Position numbers and translations under genes: made by a program. From contig JAFEBP010000005.1 of the NCBI GenBank assembly GCA_018242605.1, forward strand, positions 830,861-894,860: DNA of 64,000 bases, in the 5' to 3' direction. Under the pieces are notes generated by a model, which did no database searches, was not told where the DNA came from, and saw only the letters and a list, made by a program, of their open reading frames with translations. This document shows, piece by piece, positions 1-8,554 of the stretch; positions within the stretch are counted from its first letter, which is position 1; each line of letters opens with the position of its first letter. This DNA comes from Planctomycetota bacterium. GTDB taxonomy: Bacteria; Planctomycetota; Phycisphaerae; Phycisphaerales; UBA1924.

Positions 1-453
1 GTAGAACGTCGAACCCTTCCAGCCGGCAAGCCGGTCCATGTCGAACGTGGAGTTCACGTCCCACAAATGCCGGGTCGACGCCCTGTTGTTCAATCCGCCC
101 GACCAGACGCTCGACCAGTGCATCGTGTACGAGGCGTCAACCGAGATTCCGTGCTGTTCAAGCCACGTGCGACCACCGAACCAGTCGCCGGTCGCACGCT
201 CCCACTTCCACCAGGGCTTGCCGCCGAACCAATCGCGTTCCTCCGGTTCAGGCGCGGCTTCCGGGGGCGTGCTCGATGGCTCGGGAGTTCTGGGGCCTTC
301 GACACGCCCCGGCAGATCGTGTGGGCCGCTCATCATCTCTTCGAGCGTCGTAGCTTCCAACCCTGCTACGTCTTGCGCATTGGCAATACCAGCCGCGCAC
401 ATCAGCGCGGCGACGCATCCGACCGGAACGACCGCGTTTTTTGTTTGGTTCAT
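1..453 (-). CDS. Carbohydrate porin, OprB family (N-terminal part, cut by window edge)
   Basis: The first 151 codons of an exported outer-membrane protein are visible; the gene continues past position 1. The ATG is at 453. Residues 1-26 form a signal peptide ending in an ANA cleavage site, followed by an acidic/proline-rich linker. Residues 89-102 read GDWFGGRTWLEQHG, then ISVDASY, WSGGL and LWDVNSTFDMD. That series matches the start of OprB-type carbohydrate-selective porins (GDWGG-R--L---GI, SGG, LD-D). The family forms a beta-barrel for passive uptake of sugars; the substrate cannot be read here. It is divergent from the gene at 547. Only the N-terminus is seen, so the barrel itself is inferred. 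Confidence 0.75.
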   Translation of the reverse strand, partial: MNQTKNAVVPVGCVAALMCAAGIANAQDVAGLEATTLEEMMSGPHDLPGRVEGPRTPEPSSTPPEAAPEPEERDWFGGKPWWKWERATGDWFGGRTWLEQHGISVDASYTMHWSSVWSGGLNNRASTRHLWDVNSTFDMDRLAGWKGSTFY

Positions 454-546
454 CACAAGCCGCTTCGTCGGCTCTTGACGCCCACAACCCAAGATACACC
501 CTGAAAGTCCGGTTCCGACTGCGCCGACTCGCTAAACTTTGCCAGA

Positions 547-1071
547 TTGAACGAAGCGCCGCCACCGCCCAAACAAGGTACGTCACGGATCGCCGGCTGG
601 TGGCGTTCGGTCGTTGCTTGGGCGAGCTTCAGATCGCTATGGCAAGCCGCCCATCAGGAAGGCCACGGCAAGAACAGCGTCGCCGCGAGCATCGGAATCG
701 GCGTCTTCATCGCCAACACCCCGTTGTGGGGGCTGCATTCTGCGATGTGCGTGATCGTCGCACGGATCCTGCGCATCCATCCGCTCCCGATGTTGGCGGG
801 GACCTTGGTGGGGTTGCCGCCGATCGGCCCCGCGCTGATCGCCGCGGCGATCTGGCTCGGCAGCATCATCGTCCACGGCCACGCGCCCGCGTGGGCAGAA
901 ATCAAAGCACACAAGCGCGGGTATTGGCACTTGATCGCGGATGTCGCCCTGGAGTGGACGATCGGATCCGTTCTAATCGGCGCGGCTCTTGGCGGGCTGG
1001 CCTTCTGCCTCGCATGGGTCGCGCTGCGCAAAGTGCACGCACTCCCGACTACCGACGCCGTCGCGAAGTAA
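547..1071 (+). CDS. DUF2062 membrane protein
   Basis: A 174-aa protein starting with TTG at 547; no in-frame ATG lies near the N-terminus. Around residues 47-105 the pattern SIGIGVFIANTPLWGLH followed by LAGTLVGLPPIGP is that of the DUF2062 domain: a short membrane-embedded domain with glycine/proline-rich turns, found alone or fused to glycosyltransferases. Three hydrophobic segments are visible (about 49-75, 80-105 and 137-160). The molecular function of DUF2062 is not established. The 3' end overlaps the convergent gene on the other strand by 23 bp. The start codon is the weakest part of the call. Confidence 0.72.
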   Translation: MNEAPPPPKQGTSRIAGWWRSVVAWASFRSLWQAAHQEGHGKNSVAASIGIGVFIANTPLWGLHSAMCVIVARILRIHPLPMLAGTLVGLPPIGPALIAAAIWLGSIIVHGHAPAWAEIKAHKRGYWHLIADVALEWTIGSVLIGAALGGLAFCLAWVALRKVHALPTTDAVAK

Positions 1072-2113
1072 CAAGAAGGCCGCCCAGCCCCATGAGCATG
1101 CCGGCCCCGGGCGTAGGCACCAGCGACGAGTTCACGAGGTAAACGCGGTCGCCGTCGGCGCGGAAGGCAAGTCCGTCATCGCCCCAGCGGATCAGGCTCT
1201 TTCCGTTCGCGGCACCAGACACTTCGATGGTGCCGAGCGGGATGTACGTCGACCGCTGGTAGACCTGGATCGTCGAGTTGTTCAGGAAAAAGACCCGATC
1301 GTTCGTGAGGTCGGCCACCACGCCGCCCAGTCCGTTGGCGCCGGTGAACGTGCCGGCGAGAGCGGGTGTGATCGGATCGAGTGCGCGGCCGGAACTGCTG
1401 ATCGCCAGCGAACCGTCGAACGTGAACGTGCCGCCGGCCCCGGTTCCCAGCGCGTTGCCCAATCCGCTCTGTGAACCAATACCGGCGCCCGTGACCGTGA
1501 TGCGACGGAACGATCCGGTCGCGGACTCCGTGTCCAAGCCCAGCAGCAGCGACGGGTTCGCGAACGCGATCCGATTGTTGAGCGGCGCGACGCCGGAGAC
1601 CGAGCCCCGTTGCGCGATGCTGTCGAAGATCGCGATGCCTTGGTGGCGAGGGGAGAGACCTTCCGCACGTCGGCTTACAGCGATGCTCGTCGGGATGCCC
1701 GGCATTACAGCGATGTCATCAGCAAAGAGCGGGCCGGCGGTTTCGTCAAAGCCCAGGGAGATCTGAATGTCTGCGGTTTGGCTAAGCACGTTGAAGCGAC
1801 GCACCGCCCCCGCGCCATCGAGCCCGGCGTACATGTACTGATTGTTCGATGAGATCGCCAGGCGATTGGGCTCGCTGCCGATGAAGATGGATGAGCCCAT
1901 GGTGCCCGCGACCGGGTTGATCCGGGTCAGCGAGTTGCCGCGCCCCACTCCCGCGGAACTGGGGACGGACGCGTAGATCGCGCCGCCCGTGGAATCAAAG
2001 ACCAGATCATTGGCCTTGAGGCTGAGTTGCCGGATCTGATCGGCGATGGAATAGGACGAAACAAGCGTGCCCGCCGCGACGGCAAAAACGCACCCCATGC
2101 TCTGAACGCGCAT
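1049..2113 (-). CDS. Exported beta-propeller-like protein with PEP-CTERM-like tail
   Basis: A 354-aa protein. The ATG at 2113 is preferred over an in-frame start 30 bp upstream because GAGGGA sits 8 bp before it and a signal peptide (residues 1-24) follows directly. The body is rich in short segments such as PNRLAISSNNQYMYAG and LFADDIAVMPG, which recall YVTN/lactonase-type beta-propeller blades. The C-terminus (about 332-354) has a VPTPGAG motif, a glycine-rich hydrophobic stretch and an arginine cluster. That is the architecture of a PEP-CTERM-like sorting signal. The protein is probably exported and anchored or processed at its tail. No catalytic motif is recognised. Confidence 0.65.
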   Translation of the reverse strand: MRVQSMGCVFAVAAGTLVSSYSIADQIRQLSLKANDLVFDSTGGAIYASVPSSAGVGRGNSLTRINPVAGTMGSSIFIGSEPNRLAISSNNQYMYAGLDGAGAVRRFNVLSQTADIQISLGFDETAGPLFADDIAVMPGIPTSIAVSRRAEGLSPRHQGIAIFDSIAQRGSVSGVAPLNNRIAFANPSLLLGLDTESATGSFRRITVTGAGIGSQSGLGNALGTGAGGTFTFDGSLAISSSGRALDPITPALAGTFTGANGLGGVVADLTNDRVFFLNNSTIQVYQRSTYIPLGTIEVSGAANGKSLIRWGDDGLAFRADGDRVYLVNSSLVPTPGAGMLMGLGGLLVTSRRRR

Positions 2114-2349
2114 CGGCACTTCCCTCACATAGCGGCGCCGCACGCCGTTGCTTCAGCGACGGCTGCGGAACCCCAACCTGGATGTGCCTTGACTCGTTCC
2201 CCCTTTGCGCACTACCGCACCATCAACATGCCACACGGAATTGAATTATGCAACAGAATTCCTGCATTTTGTGGAAAAAAGTCACAATTTTCCCGCCCCA
2301 GTTTCCGAATCTCGGAGACGGCCCGAACGGGCACTCGGGAGTGGGCGCC

Positions 2350-4491
2350 CTATTCGACATCCAGACCCGCCACGAAAGCAGCCAGCGATTCTTCGCGAGA
2401 CTGAAGTTCCTTTCGGGCCTTCTCCAGTTCCGTGGCTATCGCCTCCAGACGTGCCTCCTGATCGGTCAACTTCTGCATATACCGCCGGTACAGATCACTC
2501 TTGCCGTCAATTGTGTTCATATTGCTGCGGATGCGGCCCTGGTCGGCGTCGATGGTGGTCTTTTCCTTTTCGAGCGCCTCGATGCCCTTACGCGAATCTT
2601 CCACCAGCGCCTGGCGCTTCTGCACTTCCTTGAACGCGTCGACGACCTTGTCCGAGACTTTGCCGCCGCTCTGGCGGTACGACAGGAGCGTCGCCAATTC
2701 CACGGAGGTGACCGCGTAGGTGTGGGCTTCCACACGTTCAAAGGCCACGTCAACCGAACCTGTCTTTGCCTTCTCAAGCGGGAGTAAGAAGCGGTACAAC
2801 CCTTCGGTGGTCTCGTATGGCTTCTCGGGCGTTTTCAACTCCCAGCCCTCGCGTCTGGGTTCCTCGATGACCATGTCCCGACCACGTTGGGCGTCCTTAT
2901 TCGTGAAGGTGTGTTTGACGCCCTCGCGGCGCAGATAGGTTGCTTCCAACGCTCCCTTCACGATCCGCACCTTCTGAATATGCTGCTCGCCGCTGGTCTG
3001 GCCCACGTGCGTCACCGCGAGATCCACGCTGTACGCGAGCAGTCGCTTGTCGCCGGCGGGGACGTGCCCGATCTGGGCATCGCCGGCGTAGGTGCCGTGG
3101 TCGTAAACGCTGATGGGTCCGGGCAACAGTTCCAGTTTGGTGCTGTTGGTCATCTCGATGCCGCGCATCGGGTACAGACCGGGATCAGTCGAGCTGAAGA
3201 TGCTTACTCGCCGGCCGGTCACGGCGCCGGAGATGATCGGCAGCATGGCCGACCTCTGACGCTCTATGGTCACCGGGTGGTCTAACTGATACTCAAACAC
3301 CTCGCCGGATTCAACGGCCTTTGCCTGGGAGGACGCGGCGTACTGCGCCAGCTCCCCGGCGTCAGCGGTGCGGTACCCGCCGGGTCCGCCGCCGGCGATC
3401 ACCGGGGCGCCTGAGCGCAACCGTTCAGTGACACCGGCTCGATCGGCCTCGACTTTCTTGTACTTTTCCGACGGGTCATGGAGCCGCCCTTCGGCGATGT
3501 CCGCGAGCCCGGCCTTGAGCGCCACGCCTCCCTCAAAGATGCGTGAAGCCACGCCGGGAACTGTGGGTACCGGCACCTGCGGTCGCGCGACATACAGCGG
3601 TTCGTACAGGTCCATCCTGAAACTCACCGGTCGACCCGAGACCAGAGACAGCACCACCCCGCTCCAATCTTCGTCGGTGGTGTTCTCGACAATCGCCCAC
3701 CCCTGGAGCGTCACCTGTTCGCCTTTCCCGGGCGGCCCGGCTTCGTCGGGCAAGACCAGGCGGTAACTGGCCTTCCACACGGGCGATTCCTGCACGTAGC
3801 CCACCACGATCTCTCGGGATCCCTGTCCGCTCAGTGAAATATCAACCGTCTTTGTTCGATCCGCACGATGCTCAGCAACCGCGCTCAGCGCCTTCTGCAA
3901 CTCGGCCGCTAACTCCTTGTCCTGCAGATCCACGGACGAAGCCTGCGTCAGATTCAGCGACTTGATGCCCGCGGCGGTCAGGATGTTCACATACGGCACC
4001 TGCACGGGCTGGCCTTGCCCCTTGGTCTCGGCGCGATTCTCGCAACCGACCACGGTGCCGGTCCAGGGCCCCTCCGGCATCGTCATCGTGACCTTGGCGC
4101 CACGCAGCCTCGTCATGAGTGCGCCCAACGTGGGCTCGTCGGAGAGATCGATCCCGAAGCTTGAGAGCCGCTTGCTCAGCGGGTCGCGCGAGACGTAACT
4201 CACGCCGTCGATCCGACCGTTGCCGGAAAGATCCAGGACGACCATCGACTTCAGGATGTCGTTGACCTGCTCGGTGCTGAAACGAAGTTGCACCGCGGCA
4301 TCGCCGTCGATCACGCCGCGGCGCTCGAAGCTGGCCACGCCGGAGCGGTACAGAGTAATCGCACGGATCGGCAACGGGTCGGCCGCGCGGCCCGCGTCCT
4401 GCGACCACGCCGACGTGCACGCCAAGCCCGCGGCGACCATCAACAAAGAGGGAGGAATGTGCTTCAACATGAGTGGTTTCTCAATCGCCAC
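2350..4491 (-). CDS. Exported DUF4139 protein, copy 1 of tandem pair
   Basis: A 713-aa protein with a GTG start at 4491; GGAG lies 10 bp before it inside the upstream gene. An alternative ATG is at 4470. The N-terminus is a signal peptide ending near CTSAWSQ. The body shows the DUF4139-type series: LPIRAITLYRSGVASFERRG, NDILKSMVVLDLSGNGRIDG, then VWKASYRLVLPD and GWAIVENTTDEDW, a beta-sandwich family seen in exported proteins. The last 100 residues are charged and helical, predicted coiled coil. It begins 7 bp after the stop of a close paralogue, so the two are co-transcribed. Function is unknown; a cell-envelope role is inferred from export and family. Confidence 0.75.
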   Translation of the reverse strand: MAIEKPLMLKHIPPSLLMVAAGLACTSAWSQDAGRAADPLPIRAITLYRSGVASFERRGVIDGDAAVQLRFSTEQVNDILKSMVVLDLSGNGRIDGVSYVSRDPLSKRLSSFGIDLSDEPTLGALMTRLRGAKVTMTMPEGPWTGTVVGCENRAETKGQGQPVQVPYVNILTAAGIKSLNLTQASSVDLQDKELAAELQKALSAVAEHRADRTKTVDISLSGQGSREIVVGYVQESPVWKASYRLVLPDEAGPPGKGEQVTLQGWAIVENTTDEDWSGVVLSLVSGRPVSFRMDLYEPLYVARPQVPVPTVPGVASRIFEGGVALKAGLADIAEGRLHDPSEKYKKVEADRAGVTERLRSGAPVIAGGGPGGYRTADAGELAQYAASSQAKAVESGEVFEYQLDHPVTIERQRSAMLPIISGAVTGRRVSIFSSTDPGLYPMRGIEMTNSTKLELLPGPISVYDHGTYAGDAQIGHVPAGDKRLLAYSVDLAVTHVGQTSGEQHIQKVRIVKGALEATYLRREGVKHTFTNKDAQRGRDMVIEEPRREGWELKTPEKPYETTEGLYRFLLPLEKAKTGSVDVAFERVEAHTYAVTSVELATLLSYRQSGGKVSDKVVDAFKEVQKRQALVEDSRKGIEALEKEKTTIDADQGRIRSNMNTIDGKSDLYRRYMQKLTDQEARLEAIATELEKARKELQSREESLAAFVAGLDVE

Positions 4492-4498
4492 GGCCCGG

Positions 4499-6616
4499 TT
4501 ACTCCACGTCGAGCGACGCCAGGAAGTCGCTCAAATCAGCCTCGAGCCGGGTCTGCTCGGCGCGGGCCTTGTCCAGTTCCGTAGCGATCGATTCGAGCCG
4601 GCTCTCCTGCTCGGTCAGCTTCTTCATGTATCGTCCGTACAACTCGCTGGTCTTGTCGATCGTGCTCATGTTGCTCCGGATGCGCCCCTGATCGGTATCG
4701 ATCCCGGCTTTTTCCTTCTCGAGCGTCTCGATCTTCTTTCTCGCGTCCAGCACGAGGCCCTGCCGACGCTGCGCTTCACGCATCGCGTCCATGACCTTGT
4801 CCGACACCTTGCCGCCCGACTTCCTGTACTGGACCAGACCATCAACGCCGACCGACATCAGCGCGATCGTCGTCGACTCGATCCGCTCCTGCACGACTTC
4901 CAGCACGCCCTGCTTTCCTTTCTCCACGTTCAGCGCCAGGCGGTAGAGCGATTCGGTGGTTTCGTACGGCTTTTCAGGGGCCTTGAGGTCCCAGCCCGGT
5001 AGCAACGGGTGCTCAACGATCACGCTGCGACCTCTCGCGGCGTCCTTGTTCGTGAAAGAATACTGCCGAGTCACCCGCTTGAGCGAAGTGATCTCGGCCA
5101 GACCTTTCACGATCCGCACCTTCTGGATGCGATCTTCACCGCCGTCCTTGGTGTCGCAGGTCATTGATAGATCAACGCTGTACGCCAGGAGCCGCTTGTC
5201 GCCGGCCGGCACGTGACCGATCTGCGCATCTCCGGCGTACGTTCCATGGTCGTATACGCTAATGGGACCGGGGAGCAGTTCGAGCTTGGTACTGTTGGTC
5301 ATCTCGATGCCGCGCATCGGGTATTTGCTGCCGTCGGCGGCGCTAAAGATGCTCACTCGCTTGCCGGTCACCGCATCCGAGATGATCGGCAGCATCGCCG
5401 AACGTTGGCGTTCGATCGTCACCGGGTGATCCAACTGATACTCGAAGACCTCTCCGGACTCGACCGCGCTGGCCTGGCTCTTCGCTGCGTAGGACGCCAT
5501 GTCGTCGGCGCTCAGTGAGCCGAACGACTCTGACGCGCCGGTCTCCCTGAACGGGCTCGCCGACGCCGGTGCGGGCGCAGCCGCGGGCTTGCCGGGGGTG
5601 GCGACCGCGCGGCGTGCGGCCCGAACTTCCTTGCCCATGGCTTCGGCGTCCTGCTTTTCACCCGCGCCACCCGTGCCCCCTTCAAAGATGCGTGGGGCCA
5701 CGCCCGGCACCGTCGGCACAGGTACCTCCGGACGCGTCACGTACAACGGCTGGTACAGATCCATACGGAAGCTCACAGGCCGGCCGGATACCAGGGATAG
5801 GACGACACTCGACCAATCCTCGTCGGTTGTGTTCTCCACAATTGCCCACCCCTGCAACGTCACCTGGCCCGGCTTGGACGCGTCCTTGCCTTCATCGGGC
5901 AGCACGAGTCGGTAGCTGGCCTTCCAGACAGGAGCTTCCTGGACATACCCCACCACGATTTCCCTAGAACCCTGACCGCTCACGGTGACATCCACGGTCT
6001 TGGTGCGATCGGCGCGATGCTCCGCCACGGCGGTCAGGGCTCGCTGCAGCTCCGAAGCCAGGTCCTTGTCTTGCAGGTCCACCGACAGCGCTTGGGTGAG
6101 GTTGAGCGATTTGATGCCCGCGGCCGTCAGGATATTGACGTACGGCACTTGGATCGCTTGTCCCGGGCCTTTGGATTCTGGCCGCGTCTCTCCGCCCAGG
6201 ATCGTGCCGGTCCACGGCCCCTCGGGCATCGTCATCGTGACCTTGGCGCCACGCAGCCGGCCGAGCAGAGCGCCCAGCGAAGGCTCATCCGAGATGTCGA
6301 CGCCGAAACTCGACAGCCGTTTGGCGAGCGGGTCACGCGAGCCGTAACTCACGCCGTCGATCCGACCGTTCCCGGAGAGATCCAGAACGATCATCGACTT
6401 GAGAATGTCGTTGACCTGGTCGGTGTTGAAACGAAGCTGCACCGTCGCGTCGCCGTCGATCTGCCCCCGGCGTTCAAAGCTGCCCACGCCGGACCGGTAC
6501 AGTGTGATCGCCCGTATCGGCAGGCGATCGTCCTTGTCCGGCCCGGCCCACGCCCACCCACTCGCCGTGAAGTTCGCCGCCAGTACCAGGATCGCCGCGC
6601 TCGCATAAGTTCGCAT
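4499..6616 (-). CDS. Exported DUF4139 protein, copy 2 of tandem pair
   Basis: A 705-aa protein, first gene of the tandem pair in transcription order. The ATG at 6616 is chosen because GGAGA lies about 7 bp upstream and a clean signal peptide follows (residues 1-24, ending GWAWA). In-frame sequence upstream of it does not look like protein. It shares long identical blocks with the downstream copy (for example LPIRAITLYRSGV, SREIVVGYVQE, QRSAMLPIIS, IQKVRIVKG). It differs by an alanine/proline-rich linker around residues 340-390 and a diverged region around 500-590. The C-terminal 100 residues are a predicted coiled coil. It belongs to the same DUF4139 family of unknown function, and recent duplication is likely. 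Confidence 0.76.
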   Translation of the reverse strand: MRTYASAAILVLAANFTASGWAWAGPDKDDRLPIRAITLYRSGVGSFERRGQIDGDATVQLRFNTDQVNDILKSMIVLDLSGNGRIDGVSYGSRDPLAKRLSSFGVDISDEPSLGALLGRLRGAKVTMTMPEGPWTGTILGGETRPESKGPGQAIQVPYVNILTAAGIKSLNLTQALSVDLQDKDLASELQRALTAVAEHRADRTKTVDVTVSGQGSREIVVGYVQEAPVWKASYRLVLPDEGKDASKPGQVTLQGWAIVENTTDEDWSSVVLSLVSGRPVSFRMDLYQPLYVTRPEVPVPTVPGVAPRIFEGGTGGAGEKQDAEAMGKEVRAARRAVATPGKPAAAPAPASASPFRETGASESFGSLSADDMASYAAKSQASAVESGEVFEYQLDHPVTIERQRSAMLPIISDAVTGKRVSIFSAADGSKYPMRGIEMTNSTKLELLPGPISVYDHGTYAGDAQIGHVPAGDKRLLAYSVDLSMTCDTKDGGEDRIQKVRIVKGLAEITSLKRVTRQYSFTNKDAARGRSVIVEHPLLPGWDLKAPEKPYETTESLYRLALNVEKGKQGVLEVVQERIESTTIALMSVGVDGLVQYRKSGGKVSDKVMDAMREAQRRQGLVLDARKKIETLEKEKAGIDTDQGRIRSNMSTIDKTSELYGRYMKKLTEQESRLESIATELDKARAEQTRLEADLSDFLASLDVE

Positions 6617-6751
6617 TGTCTTCTCCGTAGGTGTCCCCCAAACCATACCGCCGAAGATCACGCCGTGTTGCCGCCGGGCCCACACAAGTGACAAATCGGT
6701 GACGCGAGCGAAACGGAGCGCGACCTTTGGATTCCTGCACGTCGCCCCCTG

Positions 6752-8251
6752 CTACTTCGTGCCCTCATCGGCCCCGCTGCTGGGATGGACGAGTTTCTCT
6801 TTTGCGATCTTGATGTAGTTCTCGTTGGTGGCCCGCACCGGCGGCGTGATTCCCTTGGTCAGCGGCTGCCCATCCGGCGGCAGCCAGTCGAACTCCGGGA
6901 TTCGGGCGATGAAGCCCTGGCCAACTTCGTGCTCGCGTGAAACACGCGGACGGCCCGCGGTGCGCTGGCCGATGAACATTCCTCGTCCGCGGCTCTTGAG
7001 GCACCACGCCAGAATCTCCGCGCTGGATCGCGTGCGAGAGAGCGTGCAAACCGCCAGCGGCCCCGTGTACGCGTGCGGGATCGGCGCCACACGCAGGCGA
7101 ACAATGCCGCGTTGCGAGAGAATGTGGTCCGCGGCGTCGTAGTCTTCCGGGCGAATGAGGTCGACGATCGACGCCTCGGCCTCGCCAGGGTTGGTGCGCT
7201 GCGCGGCACCAAAGAGCGTGCCCGCTTCGATCGGCGCGGAGTCCGGCGGCATGAGCCACGACAACGCTCGCAAAGCCGCGGCGTCGAAGCCCGTGCAACT
7301 GGTGATATCCAGGATGATCGCGCTGGGATTCTGCGCGATCGCCGCGGCGAACGCGGCGTCGACCGCCCGGCAGTCACGGAACGCGAGCGCCTCGATGGTC
7401 ACGATCCGCGTTTCGTTGTCCAGTTTCACGGTGAGGGGCTCGACCGGCACCGAGCAGGCGTTGAGCATCGGCACCGCTGAGGCGTCCCCCGCCCGATACG
7501 CGATCGGCAGCGGCAGCGTCGATCGCTTGCGCCAGGCCAGCCCGCCTGCGAACAGGTAGGAAATGTCGTCGTGCACATACGGCAGCGCGGCACGCAGATC
7601 CGCGAAGTACTCGCGGAACGCAGGCGAGACGGCGATGCTCGGGTCAAAGAGCCTCGCCGTCGTCTCTCGCTCAATGGAATCGGTCAACGCGGCGTAGTCG
7701 ACGGTTGCGGCATGATCCGCGGCGGGCGTCACCGTCATCGCCGCGATGGTGCGGTCGTCCGTGAATCGGATGCAAATGGGCCCGTCGGCCGTCGCCATCG
7801 TGGTGCGGGCGCGGTACGGCCCGACGGTGGATATGCCAATATACCCCTCGCCCGCGGCTCCGGTCTGCGGGTTGGGCAGCGTCGATTCCCACACCAACAA
7901 CATTCCCTGCGGGAAGATGAAAGGCGCCAGCACGGGCCCTAGCACCGATTCCACGCCGCCCACCATCTTCCAGGCTACGCCCGGATCGGTGTTGGCCTTG
8001 AATCCGGTGGGCGTCGGCTGGGCGGTCATGCGGGCGTGGATCGGGCCGAACCACGTGGAGTGAAACGTGACGTCGTATTCGCCGTTGAGGGGCCGCACCG
8101 GAGTCGCGGCGCTGGCGGCGGCCGGTAGTTCCGTCCGAGGCCGGGCCGGAGTGGCGCAACCTGTGAGCATGCTCGCCGCGATCGCCAGCGCGGCCTTCGC
8201 CCTGAAACATGGGGCGGAACAAACGAGGGACGTGGAGCGAGTAGAGATCAT
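6752..8251 (-). CDS. S41-peptidase-like lipoprotein
   Basis: A 499-aa protein with a lipoprotein signal: hydrophobic stretch then lipobox LTGC, with the modified cysteine at residue 32. The C-terminal half carries S41 (C-terminal processing peptidase / tail-specific protease) features. IILDITS is in the place of the usual RGNPGG strand, and SRTRSSAEILAWCLKSRGR then FIGQRTAGRP is in the place of the catalytic-Ser helix and GE-T-GK loop. The Ser is kept but the flanking motif is diverged, so activity is uncertain. An exported, membrane-tethered protease-like protein is inferred. Two copies of the window repeat (8259-8304 and 8378-8391) lie directly upstream. The DUF4139 pair follows 135 bp downstream on the same strand. 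Confidence 0.62.
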   Translation of the reverse strand: MISTRSTSLVCSAPCFRAKAALAIAASMLTGCATPARPRTELPAAASAATPVRPLNGEYDVTFHSTWFGPIHARMTAQPTPTGFKANTDPGVAWKMVGGVESVLGPVLAPFIFPQGMLLVWESTLPNPQTGAAGEGYIGISTVGPYRARTTMATADGPICIRFTDDRTIAAMTVTPAADHAATVDYAALTDSIERETTARLFDPSIAVSPAFREYFADLRAALPYVHDDISYLFAGGLAWRKRSTLPLPIAYRAGDASAVPMLNACSVPVEPLTVKLDNETRIVTIEALAFRDCRAVDAAFAAAIAQNPSAIILDITSCTGFDAAALRALSWLMPPDSAPIEAGTLFGAAQRTNPGEAEASIVDLIRPEDYDAADHILSQRGIVRLRVAPIPHAYTGPLAVCTLSRTRSSAEILAWCLKSRGRGMFIGQRTAGRPRVSREHEVGQGFIARIPEFDWLPPDGQPLTKGITPPVRATNENYIKIAKEKLVHPSSGADEGTK

Positions 8252-8258
8252 GTGTGCT

Positions 8259-8304
8259 GATGAACTTTTGGTGTGAGTGCGCGCCTCGCGAGAACTAACA
8301 TTAT
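8259..8304 (-). repeat. Repeat copy A (core ACCAAAAGTTCATC)
   Basis: Read on the minus strand it contains CTCGCGAGGCGCGCACTC, then ACACC, then AAAAGTTCATC. It matches the copy at 43934-43988 over about 34 nt with a handful of differences. It ends 8 bp before the ATG of the lipoprotein gene, on the same strand. Confidence 0.6.
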
Positions 8305-8377
8305 CGGACTTTCAGTGCCACCAACCGCGTTTCTGACGTGTTCAGGGGCTTTTCCTGCCCCCATCGTGCCCCGTCAT

Positions 8378-8391
8378 CATGAACTTTTGGT
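8378..8391 (-). repeat. Repeat copy D (core only)
   Basis: The exact 13-mer ACCAAAAGTTCAT on the minus strand at 8379-8391, preceded by GGCG. Only the 3' core of the longer repeat is conserved here. It lies 119 bp upstream of copy A in the same orientation. Confidence 0.5.
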
Positions 8392-8554
8392 CGCCCGTCG
8401 TCACTCCAACAAATGTTCAATGTACGGCCCTTGCGTCGGCGCCGCTTGAGCGTGCCTCGGAACATTGATACGCCTCGTGACCCAGAACGTCGCGCAGATT
8501 CCCAAGGCGAGCATCGAATGTGCGCATACATCGTGTCTGAAGGACCGCCACACC

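Larger units (their letters stand above)
8252..8554. other. Gene-free stretch upstream of the lipoprotein gene
   Basis: About 300 bp separate the ABC permease stop from the lipoprotein start on the minus strand. No reading frame with a believable start and protein-like composition was found. It contains two copies of the ACCAAAAGTTCAT element, both oriented with the downstream lipoprotein gene, the nearer ending only 8 bp from its ATG. It probably holds the promoter and leader of that gene. Confidence 0.6.
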
